Source: Sycon ciliatum (taxonomy: Eukaryota; Porifera; Calcarea; Leucosolenida; Sycettidae). Taken from it: a stretch of DNA of 64,000 nt. This document shows, piece after piece, positions 11,168-22,555 of this stretch. The first letter of the stretch is position 1, and every line of letters starts with the position of its first letter. The stretch is from assembly GCF_964019385.1 (NCBI RefSeq), contig NC_088649.1:6640951-6704950 (forward strand). Direction: 5' to 3'. The notes below the pieces were generated by a model. That model was not told where the DNA came from, did no database searches, and saw nothing but the letters and a program-made list of their open reading frames with translations. A program made the translations under genes and the position numbers.

Positions 11168-12160
11168 TGCCCTGGGCGCCCGTATCCACCTTGGCTCTCA
11201 AGGTGGCCGGTCTGTTGGTGTTGTCCAGGCTGACATTGAGGGTCGCGAACACCTCTCGCTCTGGTTGCGGTTGGCGACGCTCGACGCTGTCGATGATGAC
11301 GGCGTCGAAATGCAGTGCGTCAAAGCGTCTCCGTGGGCTGGGGCTCCTCTGGTGGTAGCGCTCCCGCGGGCTGGGGCTCCTCTGGCGCCAGCGTCCGCGT
11401 TGCTGGCCCCTTCCATGCGCCTCGTCTCTCCCCTGCAAACGGCATACGTTTGCCCAGTGATTCGCCTTCCCGCATTTGTTGCAGGTGGAGCCGTGCGCTG
11501 GGCACTTGCTTGGGTGGTGGGTTCGGCCACATTTGCCGCAGTCTGCGTGTCCCACAGATTTGGAAATGGCGTGAACCATTTCAGGTAGACGGCTGCTGGT
11601 GGCGGTGGACAGCTGCTCCATGTGGCGCTGTGTTGCTTCATAAGTACGGGCCTTGTCAAGCGCTTCGTCCAGAGTCAAATCACTACCACCCTCCAGCAGG
11701 CGTTCTTGCACTTTCGAGTGCTTCGTCCCCACGATTAGCTGTTCTATCAGGCGATCGTTAGTCTCCTGAGCGTCCCTATACTTGCACTTGGACGTCTTCT
11801 TCTTACACCTCGCAAAGAAATCATCTACAGACTCGTCGGGTTGCTGGCGGTATTTCTGAAGCTCAAACCGAGCCAGTCGTGCATTTACCCGTGGCTGCAA
11901 TTGCTTATTAAATTTCTTGAAGACGGCAGCTACTTTGGATTTGTCGCTTGCATTATCCTACTCGAAACTATTGAAAGCATCAACACCAGTTCTCCCGATC
12001 CATAGCATGACATAGGCGACCTTTTCCTTGTCGGACTTGTCGGAAAAGGGCCCTTGGAAAACTAGAAGGCAGTATTGTTGGAACCGCTCGAATTCGTCAG
12101 GTAAATCTGCGGCTTGCCAATCCATCGACGGCGGGGTAAATCCGGCTGCTTCTGCCATTT
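11168..12160 (-). mobile_element. gag and start of protease, Ty3/gypsy fossil
   Basis: This part encodes gag-like sequence (for example RFELQKYRQQPDESVDDFFA), a CCHC-type knuckle (CNKCGKANHWANVC) preceded by a second Cys/His cluster, and an aspartic protease active-site word (VDTGAQGN). It is a fossil part of the element at 4945-12409, bounded on its left by the inserted DNA transposon. Confidence 0.85.
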
Positions 12161-12213
12161 TACCTCTTGCACCGGTGGCGCTACTGCGACAATCAGTCTA
12201 GGGCGTTTATTTA

Positions 12214-12230
12214 GTTTACTTCTGACACCA
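12214..12230 (-). other. Primer-binding site of the Ty3/gypsy element
   Basis: Directly after the 5' LTR the minus strand reads TGGTGTCAGAAGTAAAC. The TGG start and its position are typical of a site pairing with a tRNA 3' end (CCA). The tRNA was not identified. Confidence 0.7.
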
Positions 12231-12409
12231 TGTTTCGGGGTAAACAAGTTAGTTGTTTACAATAGGATTATATTCTCACTTGGCCATTGTAGGCAAATCA
12301 TAAGAACGCCGACATCTAAAAGATCCTGCATGAAAGTAGGCAGCTGCGAGATGCGTATCTTGCGCATGCTCTTGCATGGCTACGTAATGCATTACATCAT
12401 AATACAACA
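12231..12409 (-). repeat. 5' LTR of the Ty3/gypsy element
   Basis: The minus strand reads TGTTGTATTATG...CCCGAAACA, 179 bp with TG/CA ends. It matches 4945-5123 at 177 of 179 positions. Confidence 0.93.
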
Positions 12410-12540
12410 GGGTGCATGCAGGCCAGCTAGAAAAGGTACGGGAGGAGGTGCCTAACATACCTCCCCTGAGCAAAAAAGAACCGCGACCTCGCGGAAAATA
12501 ATAAGACGAAGAGAAAAATAGAGATGAAAAAATGACTTAG

Positions 12541-12642
12541 GAACCACAGGGATTGAACCTGGAAAAAACCCCACAGGGATCGAACCTGAAAAAACCACAG
12601 GGATTGAACCTGAAAAAACCCACAGGGATCGAACCTGAAAAT
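12541..12642 (-). repeat. Four tandem tRNA T-arm-like units in the interior of element B
   Basis: The minus strand holds four units of about 26-28 bp, each reading CAGGTTCRATCCCTGTGG and followed by four to six T residues. The core equals a Pol III B box (GGTTCGATCC) inside a self-complementary T-arm (CAGG/CCTG). Two units carry TTCG and two carry TTCA. Confidence 0.8.
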
Positions 12643-13249
12643 CACGGGCGCGGGAAACACATCCGCTCACAAAACAAAAACAAAAAAGAGAGAAAAATAG
12701 AGATAAAAAAGGACTGAGGAAGAAAAACAAAAACACACACACACACCCACACACACACTGAATGCGTGCACGGATCTCCCAAAAGTGTTTACTAGGATCA
12801 TGCATAACAGTTATTGTTCCTATACTTCTATAAGTCTAAAGATAAGAAACTAGACGTGACGAGGAATCTACTGACACTGCTTGCATGGCTAAAAAGAGCG
12901 TAGTTGCACTTCTGCTAAACATCAAAATTAGAGCGTGGCTCACCATAATCGGACCTCTAATTTACTAATATTTTATGAAGAACACACGCGCGCACACACA
13001 CTACAGAAAACATTCACGAAATAAATAAACCGAAAATGAATTTGACGAAGAAGAAACGCATACAAAAAAGAAAGAGAGAAAGGTAGCTGACCTGCATGAC
13101 GAGACAAGGTTGACCTGGACGAGACGAGGTTGACATTGACGTGACGAGGTTGCATACGATAACGAGACGAGGCTGAACACAAGACGAATGCCGGGCGGTA
13201 GAGAACGAGGATCTCAGGGTCTCGGGCTTCGGCAAAAGTTGGGCGCCAA

Positions 13250-13604
13250 TGTTGGGTCTGAAGAAGGACGACTGACGATATCTTCTCCAGACATTACAAC
13301 GGACAACGGGAACAAGTTATTGGGAACGACATTTATTATAGACGGGATGACTAAGACCAGGACGAACGAACGACTACGTTGAAGAGTGAGATTATTGAAG
13401 AGAGAGAGAGCTTATTGAAGAGAGAGAGAGAGCTTTGAAGAGAGAGAGCTCGACTGAAAAGCAACGCAATATAAAGGGCCTGGGTAGCTATGGCAAACAT
13501 GGGCGTGCAAGTAGCTACCCATGCCAACGGAACGAAAGGTGGGTATGACGCAGTTCGGATGCAAGCAGGCCGGTTAAAAAAGGTAGAGGAGGAGGTACCT
13601 AACA
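13250..13604 (-). repeat. LTR of element B (5' LTR, 355 bp)
   Basis: It begins TGTTGGGTC and ends CCTAACA on the plus strand. It contains interrupted (GA)n runs near 13398-13450, which account for length differences from the other copy. Confidence 0.85.
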
Positions 13605-13842
13605 ATTATTATTATTATATGCATTTCCGCGGCGATGTCAGCCGCACAATGGCAACCCACATATTCGCATATGCCGGAAGTAGAATGCATGGTCCTTGGT
13701 TGGGGTAAATGCTGAACGTCTGATTTGTCGCAACCAAGATTGCTGCACTTGGTTCGTCACTTTGCTTGTCTGCTGATGTCTCCACACTCAAGCTTTCTCC
13801 TGTCGGTGTCACGTCCCAGCAAACAATCGAGAGGATTACTAA

Positions 13843-14576
13843 AGCTTAGTTCACATTCGACGCAATGCCGACGGTACGGGACGTAAGGGCTTGTCGGGAG
13901 GGCTGGGTGAGCTGTAAAATCCTGTACAATTCGTACGACACGACATGCAGCAGTCGTTGCGACGTTCAACGTCGAACGGCGCGAGTCATAAGGCACGGTC
14001 CGTGACGGGGTGACTTTCGGACCTAATTTCTCGTTTTTCGGGACTTCTTTTCAATTATATCTCCTTGAAAGAAGCGGAATCAAGTTCACAATACCAGTTT
14101 TTCGTGAAGACCAAAACATTAGCCCTGAAAGTTGTGGCATTCAAATAATAGCCCCAGGAAATGACAGAATAGTTCGTCTCTCAAGCTTCTGAACTATCCC
14201 TAAATACAATAAGTGACATGAGATCTTATGTTGCTAAAATTCTACTCAAGTCGTGCTAGCCATTCTGTGAGTTATCATGGGAAGTGCAGTGTTCGAAATG
14301 CTAAAAAAGTACGAATCGGGAGTAGTTGGCGCACGAAGCCGTCTCCTGTTCACACTCGAATTGCAGCCGTTTTGTACGCTTGCGTCCCCGTCTACGCCCA
14401 TCTACGGTATGAAAAGTTGAATTGATCCAACTCTTCCCGTCGCCTCCAATTCTGTACGGTAGTACGGTTGCGTTCCCGTTCCTGGTGTTCACATAGGACG
14501 CTGTCAGATCGTCCAGTCGCTTCCCGTTGATCCTTAAGTCGCGTCCCGTCGCGCCCCGTCGAATGTGAACTAGGCT
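13843..14576. mobile_element. PIF/Harbinger-like non-autonomous element (734 bp)
   Basis: Ends are inverted: AGCTTAGTTCACATTCGACG on the left and AGCCTAGTTCACATTCGACG on the right, reversed. A 3-bp duplication TAA lies at 13840-13842 and 14577-14579. Subterminal regions repeat CGGGACG words. The 3-bp TAA duplication suggests PIF/Harbinger; a Harbinger-type transposase lies at 29244-30538, but shared ends were not shown. Confidence 0.75.
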
Positions 14577-14944
14577 TAATAGACACACGTAGCATGCAAC
14601 CGTAACGGTATTTTTCATGGTAAAGACAATTGAAAATGACATAATCCTACGGTGATCGATCTACTCTTTGGATGAGCTAAGCCGATCGCACGTCATCAAT
14701 GCGCTGATTGCTATGGCAATGCATACCATACAACTGGCGATTTGGCGAGTTTGGCTTATCGTATGCAAGCGAGAGTTGTTCTTACTGCGATACATTTTAA
14801 CAATAATGAGATGCCTTTTGTTGGCTCTTCTGCCTGGATTTCGTTGACACATGCGTTAAGCCCATGGATCCTTCCATGAGTGACATGCGAACTGTAACTA
14901 TTATTATTATTATTATTTGAAACTCGGATGTTGAGCCATAAATA

Positions 14945-15125
14945 AATGTGGAAGAGAAAAAGACATATGGATACGATGTGTTGAAGCTAGGTGTCAGGAC
15001 GTCGAATGTTTCAGTACTCTGTCAGTTTTGTGCCTAGTTATTGCACTTTCTGACTGTATATAGTATCATGTTACAGTGATGGAGAGTTACTCTTAACTCG
15101 TATCCATATGTCTTTTTCTCTTCCA

Positions 15126-15129
<4 letters not shown>
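14945..15129. repeat. Inverted repeat 1 of the (ATT)n cluster
   Basis: Perfect 32-bp arms lie at 14945-14976 and 15098-15129 with a 121-bp spacer. An (ATT)n tract precedes it (14898-14919) and another follows (15127-15160). Confidence 0.9.
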
Positions 15130-15159
<30 letters not shown>

Positions 15160-15198
15160 TCAAAATTTTGAAGGACGCTTCACGCAGCTTCATTATAC

Positions 15199-15341
15199 TT
15201 GAATTGTTTGCAGGCAACCTGCCTACACTCAAGAGAGCACTGCATTTCACACAAATCCATTGGTATCGTAACGATACCAATGGATTTGTGTGAAATGCAG
15301 TGCTCTCTTGAGTGTAGGCAGGTTGCCTGCAAACAATTCAA
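15199..15341. repeat. Perfect palindrome, 71-bp arms, 1-base spacer
   Basis: Arms 15199-15269 and 15271-15341 are exact reverse complements around A15270. An (ATT)n tract follows at 15342-15362. There is no coding content. Confidence 0.95.
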
Positions 15342-15360
15342 TTATTATTATTATTATTAT

Positions 15361-15722
15361 TAATGCAATGAATATAACTAAATGCGCACTCATATCACAA
15401 CCATGGGGACGAATCATGTACATGTATTCCAGAACGTTTTCTTGTCACAATTATCAATGGAATTCGTGACTAAAGAGAATTTCTCACCTCACCTATAGTT
15501 TATTACCTGTGCACATTGTTCCTAGGTTTGTGCTATTTTTCTTACTATGCTTGTATCCTCGCTGTTCCACTCCAAGTGTATAAATCCTATTGTAGTTTCA
15601 TCATTCTCTTTAGTCACGAATTCCATTGATAATTGTGACAAGAAAACGTTCTGGAATACATGTACATGATTCGTCCCCATGGTTGTGATATGAGTGCGCA
15701 TTTAGTTATATTCATTGCATTA
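15361..15722. repeat. Perfect inverted repeat, 120-bp arms, 122-bp spacer
   Basis: Arms 15361-15480 and 15603-15722 are exact reverse complements. A further (ATT)n tract lies at 15757-15797. Confidence 0.94.
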
Positions 15723-15755
15723 TTAAGATTATTGTCTCCACGTCGCCTTTTTACA

Positions 15756-15797
<42 letters not shown>

Positions 15798-16073
15798 GCA
15801 AGCGAGAGATATGCCTTTCAAACCGATATCAAATTGCCTTTCATTTGAGCCCCAACTGAAAAATTAATGCGCTTCCCCTTTCAGATTAGATCAGTCTTCC
15901 GGTCTGTGAGATTGGATCGGTCTTTCAGATTATACAACGATATCAGAGCGGTCAGTTTTCAATTTACATGTTCTTGTCTTGGATTGCAGCTTACAGGCAG
16001 TGTATTGACATTAAAAACTAACCGATTACGTCATGATTAGTCACTTTTGTGTGTGCACTGCAAAATGGAACTA

Positions 16074-16332
16074 CAGTCCATTTCAAAACTATAGACGCGT
16101 AGATCTACCTAGGCAAAAACCGTTATGCCAGCATCTATACAACGTAAAATCTGTGATCACTTTGTGCATAAATTTTTCCAAATTGGGCGTCTGTTATCCA
16201 ATCGTTTAGAAACTATATGAGAGTAATTGTGGAGCGGACCTGAGCAATATTCCGAAAACTATTCTCAAAAAGTTCCAGCCAAATTTGAAATATTTCAAAA
16301 ACCCTACGATTCTATAGTTTTGAAATGGACTG
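16074..16332. mobile_element. TA-flanked MITE (259 bp)
   Basis: Inverted ends start CAGTCCATTTCAAAACTATA. TA lies on both sides (16072-16073, 16333-16334). A truncated copy occurs at 49192-49298. Probably non-autonomous Tc1/mariner. Confidence 0.85.
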
Positions 16333-16442
16333 TAGAGCAAACCTGTGCCTGTGTCTGGAGAGTCCCAATTTTACTAGTAGAAGAAAAAGATTCTCGAGTA
16401 TTAAGCGTGCCATTTCACCGCACTGTTGTGCAAGTTGGTACA

Positions 16443-16764
<322 letters not shown>

Positions 16765-17047
16765 GGAGAGCGCTTGCTCGAGCGTTGAACCGGGTTCTTA
16801 ATCCACCATACCCAGTTCGCAAGGCTGGGCGGGGTTGTGAGCAGGCTTTCATTTCATCTTTTCTTATTATTTCTGCTTTTCATCTCATTACAAAAATTCT
16901 GCGCTTTTTCTCCATCTGCGCATAAAATCTAGACTGACAAGCTGCTTGTTAAATCATGCACCTGCTTTCAGGCGTAAAAACCCTGTTGTAGAGGTCTCAG
17001 TCCTCATTTGTTAGACTTACCTGTCTTTATAAATGTAACTTACTCAC

Positions 17048-18203
<1,156 letters not shown>

Positions 18204-18210
18204 GCGCAAT

Positions 18211-18492
18211 CAAGAGTACATAACCCCCCAGAGTGTGCAACTCCGATCCAGCTCTGCATAGGGTCTTGGTCGAGCGGAATCGGATCTTCTGATGTCATGC
18301 GTACACTCCACACCAGCGCAAGGCCGGTCTCGAGGCAGGGCACCATTGTTTTTGATCCGAGAGTACCCGTGACTCCCCGGGTTCCCCTCAGATGTGTACG
18401 GTATTATGACACAAAGATCCGATTACGCTCGACCAAGACCCTAGGCAGAGCTGGATCAGGCGTTGCACACTCTGGGGGATTATGTGCTCTTG
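18211..18492. mobile_element. CAAGAGTAC-family MITE, full copy (282 bp)
   Basis: Inverted ends of about 85 bp start CAAGAGTACATAACCCCCCA (left) and CAAGAGCACATAATCCCCCA (right, reversed). A perfect 7-bp duplication GCGCAAT lies at 18204-18210 and 18493-18499. Related micro-copies with their own 7-bp duplications lie at 32710-32752 and 36387-36422. Confidence 0.85.
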
Positions 18493-18499
18493 GCGCAAT

Positions 18500-19676
18500 G
18501 CGCCATGTAAAAGCGCCCGTGATTCTGTGATCATGGCGGGTTGAAACTTGACCCGGTTGAAACGCCTCTTGTAAACACAGCCATACTTCAATTCACGTAC
18601 GGGAAAGTGATCGTGGGGCGGTGACATTCCCGTACGTAAATTAGCTGTAGATCAACTTTTTCGTGATGTGATGTATTCCCCGTACGCGACATGAAGTATG
18701 AAGTAAGCTTAATCACAGCCCTGGACCCTGGTGCGGTTGAAGCCGAAAAGCCGATCCCTTCTTCGTTTCATTTATGGAAAGTCATCGCGTGATCGTCGCA
18801 CGACAACTTTCCCGTACGCGAAATAATTGAGCTCAGATCAACTTTTGCGCGATCGTCAGGCGACGACTTTTCCGTAAGCGAAGTAGTTGAGCTCAGATCA
18901 ACTTTATCGTGATGCGACGCATTTCTGGTACGCGAAATGAAGTATGAATCAGGCTTGAAGGTCCATTCCTATCTCATTCCGCGTACGGGAAAATCCCAAC
19001 TTGGTTCAAGTGCAAAGCGTCATGTAAAGCGCCAGTGAATCTGTGATTTTTTTATGGCGGGTTGAAATCCGGGTGAAATTTCAACCCGCCATAAACGCTT
19101 CATGCAAACACGCTATAATTCATTTCGCGTACGGGAAAGTCATCGCGAGATCGTCGGGCGATGACTTTTCCGGTATGCAAAATAGTTGAGCTTACATTTT
19201 GTAGGGCTGCGTTCGTTTTTAGCTACCTGGTAGAGTAGAGTAGAGTAGAGTAGAGTAGATTGGAGTGGAGTCATTCTGCCGGTATAGGTACATGTTGGGG
19301 CAAGTTTACAAACGCTGTTCTACCGGATTTAGTGCCGTAAAGTACCATTGATCCGCCCCCTACGCCATGTGGCTTCCCAGCTGGGTTTTCGCAGGGGGGC
19401 GGGAATTAGATCAAGGCTGTCAAGTGCAGTATGATGTACAACAACGTAGAGGATCAGACTCGATGTGCAGGATTGTGCACATTTTCATCCTGAATTGGAA
19501 AGTATTGTGTACAGCAGTGCATGCGTCGGTTCAACATCGTATTTCGTTGTAAACACCGAAGTCGCTTCACAAGTAGAAAATTGGCAGGGCCGGGAATTAG
19601 AGAGGGGCGGCCGCATCAAGAGGGGGCGGCCGCATCAACCGTACTTTACGGTCGTTTACATGATGTGCACGTGAAA
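18500..19676. other. Non-coding stretch with repeated CGTACGGGAAA words
   Basis: Several direct and inverted copies of CGTACGGGAAAGT/TCATCGCG and of GGGTTGAAA words occur between 18590 and 19180, suggesting overlapping decayed MITEs. A (GAGTA)n microsatellite lies at 19222-19258 and a doubled GGGGCGGCCGCATCAA at 19600-19638. No gene is seen. Confidence 0.5.
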
Positions 19677-19689
19677 TGTTCCTTTTTTT

Positions 19690-19890
19690 GGATGGAGTTG
19701 GGTGTCTCCATCAATCACAGTGGATTCCGTCGAGGTGATTCAACAGCCTGGCAGCTACTTCGAGTTGTTCAATCCCTGCATAACAATCGCCATCGCAGCG
19801 AGTACAGCCTAGTCTGCTTCTTCGATTTATCTAAAGCCTTTGGTACTGTGTGGCACCGTGGGCTGATGGCTATGAGACCATGGTGTTTTT
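19690..19890 (+). pseudogene. LINE reverse-transcriptase fragment
   Basis: A short frame reads SGFRRGDSTAWQLL followed about 25 residues later by LVCFFDLSKAFGTVWHRGL. These are the QxGFRxGxST and DxSKAFDxVWHxGL blocks of non-LTR reverse transcriptase (the second with G for D). Nothing recognisable of the element lies on either side, so this is a dead remnant. Confidence 0.8.
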
Positions 19891-20140
19891 GTGGTGTCCG
19901 TGTGTTGCGCGATGGACTGCAGTTTGGTTCACTTATAAGCACATGCGCTTATGCCCGTGTGTAGGCACATGCGCTTCAATGCGCGTCACTACGGGTGAGT
20001 AACATTCTCCTGTAACGGGGTGCCACTAAAATGGTCAACTTAGGCCAAATGGTTCTCTGAATGACTTCTGACCAAGCATTTTGGAACAATTCATTTGTGC
20101 AGATTCCCCATAACCATTGCAACCACTGAGTGCAACAACA

Positions 20141-20566
20141 ATTATAGCAATAAAAACTGCTTTATGGCAGTTTTCTAAAAAAAGGTTATTGTGTTCTAGT
20201 CCATGGACCCCGTCTAAAAAGTAAGAAATTAACGAAATGTGATAGCTGAAAATTAAAATTTCACACAAAACCTGACAATAATCACAATACTTCGTGCTTT
20301 GTATAATAGGGAGTTTAAGTTTCACAACACTTGTCTTGAAATGCTGCTTTCAACACTAAACATGCATGCATGGGAAAGAGTATCACGAGCGGAAAAGGCC
20401 TTCCAGCTTTTCATTCTGTGTGTGATTATTGTGAGGTTTTGTGTGAAATTTTAATTTTCAGCTATCACATTTCGTTAATTTCTTACTTTTTAGACGGGGT
20501 CCATGGACTAGAACACAATAACCTTTTTTTAGAAAACTGCCATAAAGCAGTTTTTATTGCTATAAT
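20141..20566. repeat. Fold-back element 1 (146-bp arms, 134-bp spacer)
   Basis: Arms 20141-20286 and 20421-20566 are reverse complements with about one mismatch. Each arm carries a small hairpin (AAACTGC/GCAGTTT) next to a T run near its outer end and the word TTTCTTACTTTTTAGACGGG. That word also occurs, slightly altered, in the arms at 22556-23031, so the two are related. Confidence 0.9.
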
Positions 20567-20569
20567 TTC

Positions 20570-21330
20570 TTTTGTTTTTTTTCTGTCACCAATCAATGGA
20601 ATGCCCTGTATAAATGATGGCCTTCGCATCATATCAATACCGTATTATACGCATTGATGTGCAAGCCTTTTCTTGCAGAAAATGGCACTAGCATAATGCA
20701 TGTTCTTCTGCGGGGAAACATGTGAGTAGTGGTGGTGATACTTTTTTTATACGGAGGTCATTTTGTGCATGTTGCTGCTACAGAATTTCATGACTCCGTC
20801 ATAAAATTGTCTTGCCTTTCAGATATTTCAGATGTCCCCACCCTCGATCAGATTTATTTGAGAAATGTGGCCATGCGCTAGGTGCGTGTCGCAGATGTTT
20901 TTGTTGATTCTGTGTTTATAATGGTTTATAATCATGGGTTGTCGTGATAAGGTCATCCGGCATCATATTGCACTGAAATCGTAATCCTGTTGATGTCGAT
21001 ACAACTTTTGGAAGTAGTTCAATGACTTCAAACTGTTGGTCCACGATTTTCTAAAACAACGCAGCAAAGGGGGAACAATAAACATGTATTAAATTGTAAA
21101 CAAATACATTGCTGAGTCCGACACCTCGTTCCAACAACTACATGTACACTGATCCTGAGGATAAAAGGGGCAAGGCTATGGTTGGAGGTACTGATACTGA
21201 TAAAGGCACTCCATGATAATAAAATCTTACACATCTTTTGGTGATAATGAATGATATCCAGTCAAACCTCTTTAGGACGAACACCAAGGGACCGATGGTA
21301 TTTATTCTGTGAGTTTGTCTGAACCTACTT
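20570..21330. other. Anonymous non-coding stretch
   Basis: I see no gene or clear repeat. Open frames are short. Confidence 0.4.
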
Positions 21331-21337
21331 TATAACC

Positions 21338-21559
21338 GCTCCTGCTCTTGTAGCAGTTGAGCACTCTTGCGTGGGGTAGTGCCTTTGCTGTTTGCGTTAT
21401 GCAGAGCTCACTGACTTGTCAGTTTGAGCACTCTGGCAAGGTACGTTCGGGCCTGATTGGAAATTTTTATTTCCATTGCTATCAGGTTCGGCCTCATTTC
21501 CTCTGTGCTGCGCTGACGAGTCCACAAAGGACGAAACAGTTCTGTCCGCAGATTGAGTA
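21338..21559 (+). mobile_element. Single retrozyme-like monomer ending in a hammerhead ribozyme
   Basis: This is colinear with the 234-bp unit at 45803-46347, apart from a 6-base gap near 21422 and scattered substitutions. The copy starts just past where stem I of a preceding ribozyme would lie and ends with one ribozyme (21493-21557). Confidence 0.85.
21493..21557 (+). ncRNA. Type I hammerhead ribozyme
   Basis: The core reads CTGACGA, stem II GTCC/GGAC with loop ACAAA, then GAA, a short stem III ACAG/CTGT with a 2-base loop, and the cleavage triplet GTC ending at 21546. Stem I is CTGCG/CGCAG with outer CTCA/TGAG pairing. All core positions match the hammerhead consensus. Stem II keeps pairing although its sequence differs from the 45.8-46.3 kb copies, which is compensatory change. 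Confidence 0.88.
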
Positions 21560-21674
21560 ACCATTGAATACAATTATTTCTCCAATAGACATACGAATAG
21601 ATTTCTTCTACAGTGAAAGATTCTTAGCCACACCGACTCATTGACTCGTCTCGTATGAAACAAATGAGTCACTA

Positions 21675-21952
21675 GAGAGGTTCTGCAAAACGAAAATGCG
21701 TACAAACTTTCGCTCTACATCATGAAGTGCGAAACTTCGCACGAACTTTCGCAACTTTGGACGCGAAACTTGCAGGGAACGCGAAATGAACTGTCGTAGG
21801 AAATTTCGTGAGATCGGGTCATGGCGTACGTGCACTTGGCCCGCGCAAACTACGTAAATGTGCAGAACGCAAAGTTCGTGCAAAAATTCGTACACACTTT
21901 CTCAAGGACTGTCGCGAAACTTCGTTCGAATTTTCGTTTTGCAGAACCTCTC
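21675..21952. mobile_element. TA-flanked MITE (278 bp)
   Basis: Inverted ends start GAGAGGTTCTGCAAAACGAA. TA lies at 21673-21674 and 21953-21954. The interior is rich in GCGAAACTTTCG-like words. No coding capacity. Confidence 0.8.
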
Positions 21953-22555
21953 TACTGAACCTTTCTTTAGCAACATGACGGCAACTGAAACAGCAACAGA
22001 GAAAGTACGATACATGTACTGCACATTCTTGCAGGTACTACAGGTACTACAAACAGATTGCAGATCGTAATTCTTGCTTTGGCGGCACGAAACTTTATTT
22101 GGGGCAGTGCAATCTCGGCGGTACTCACAAATCAAACAGCCCAGACTCGAGTAAACAAATCCAATCATACAAGTACGAGATTTTCACGAGACGAGACTGC
22201 AACCATTGGCTCGTTTCGTATGAAGCAAACAAGTTACTGAACCTCTCCACAATGGAGATTTTCCCTGATACTAGTATGCGAATTTATTTGGCAAACTCGG
22301 TCAATGAGTCCTTGAACCTTTCCCTCCAGATTGTGAACTGCCAACGATAGTATGCCACTGACCAGTGCCTTACTTGTAACGTACCAATGTGCAATGAATA
22401 TGAATATTTCGACAACACATCTAACATAAGCCTTACCGTCAAGAAGGTTACCTCGCGTTCTTCGCACACTGTAGACAAGGACAAAGAGATAAAAATGGAT
22501 CTAAATCCGAATAAAATCAGCACACGTTTCCGTAAATGAAAGGGTGAGCATAAGC

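Larger units (their letters stand above)
4945..12409 (-). mobile_element. Ty3/gypsy LTR retrotransposon (fossil, broken, two inserts)
   Basis: Identical-length 179-bp LTRs lie at 4945-5123 and 12231-12409. They differ at only two positions, so insertion is recent. A 5-bp target duplication GGGTG flanks the element (4940-4944, 12410-12414). On the minus strand the order is 5' LTR, primer site, gag with CCHC knuckle, protease, reverse transcriptase, RNase H, integrase, 3' LTR. The RT carries the TTFNTPFGRY and RMPFG words of Ty3/gypsy, perhaps Mag-like. The element is broken in several places and carries two DNA-element insertions, at 5284-5622 and 8761-11163. It sits inside an LTR of element B. 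Confidence 0.93.
4618..13604 (-). mobile_element. LTR element B, non-autonomous fossil, hosting a nested Ty3 element
   Basis: Two LTR copies (TGTT...AACA) bound about 790 bp of internal sequence. The right copy is 13250-13604. The left copy is split by the Ty3 element into 4618-4944 and 12415-12457. On the minus strand the 5' LTR is at the right, followed by a primer-binding-like site (TGGCGCCCAAC, near 13237-13248). A purine tract (AGGGGAGGTA) abuts the 3' LTR at 12458-12467. The LTR copies differ at roughly 5-6 percent of positions by eye, so this is the older layer. No gag or pol was found. The flanks are (ATT)n, so a clean target duplication cannot be read. Confidence 0.82.
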
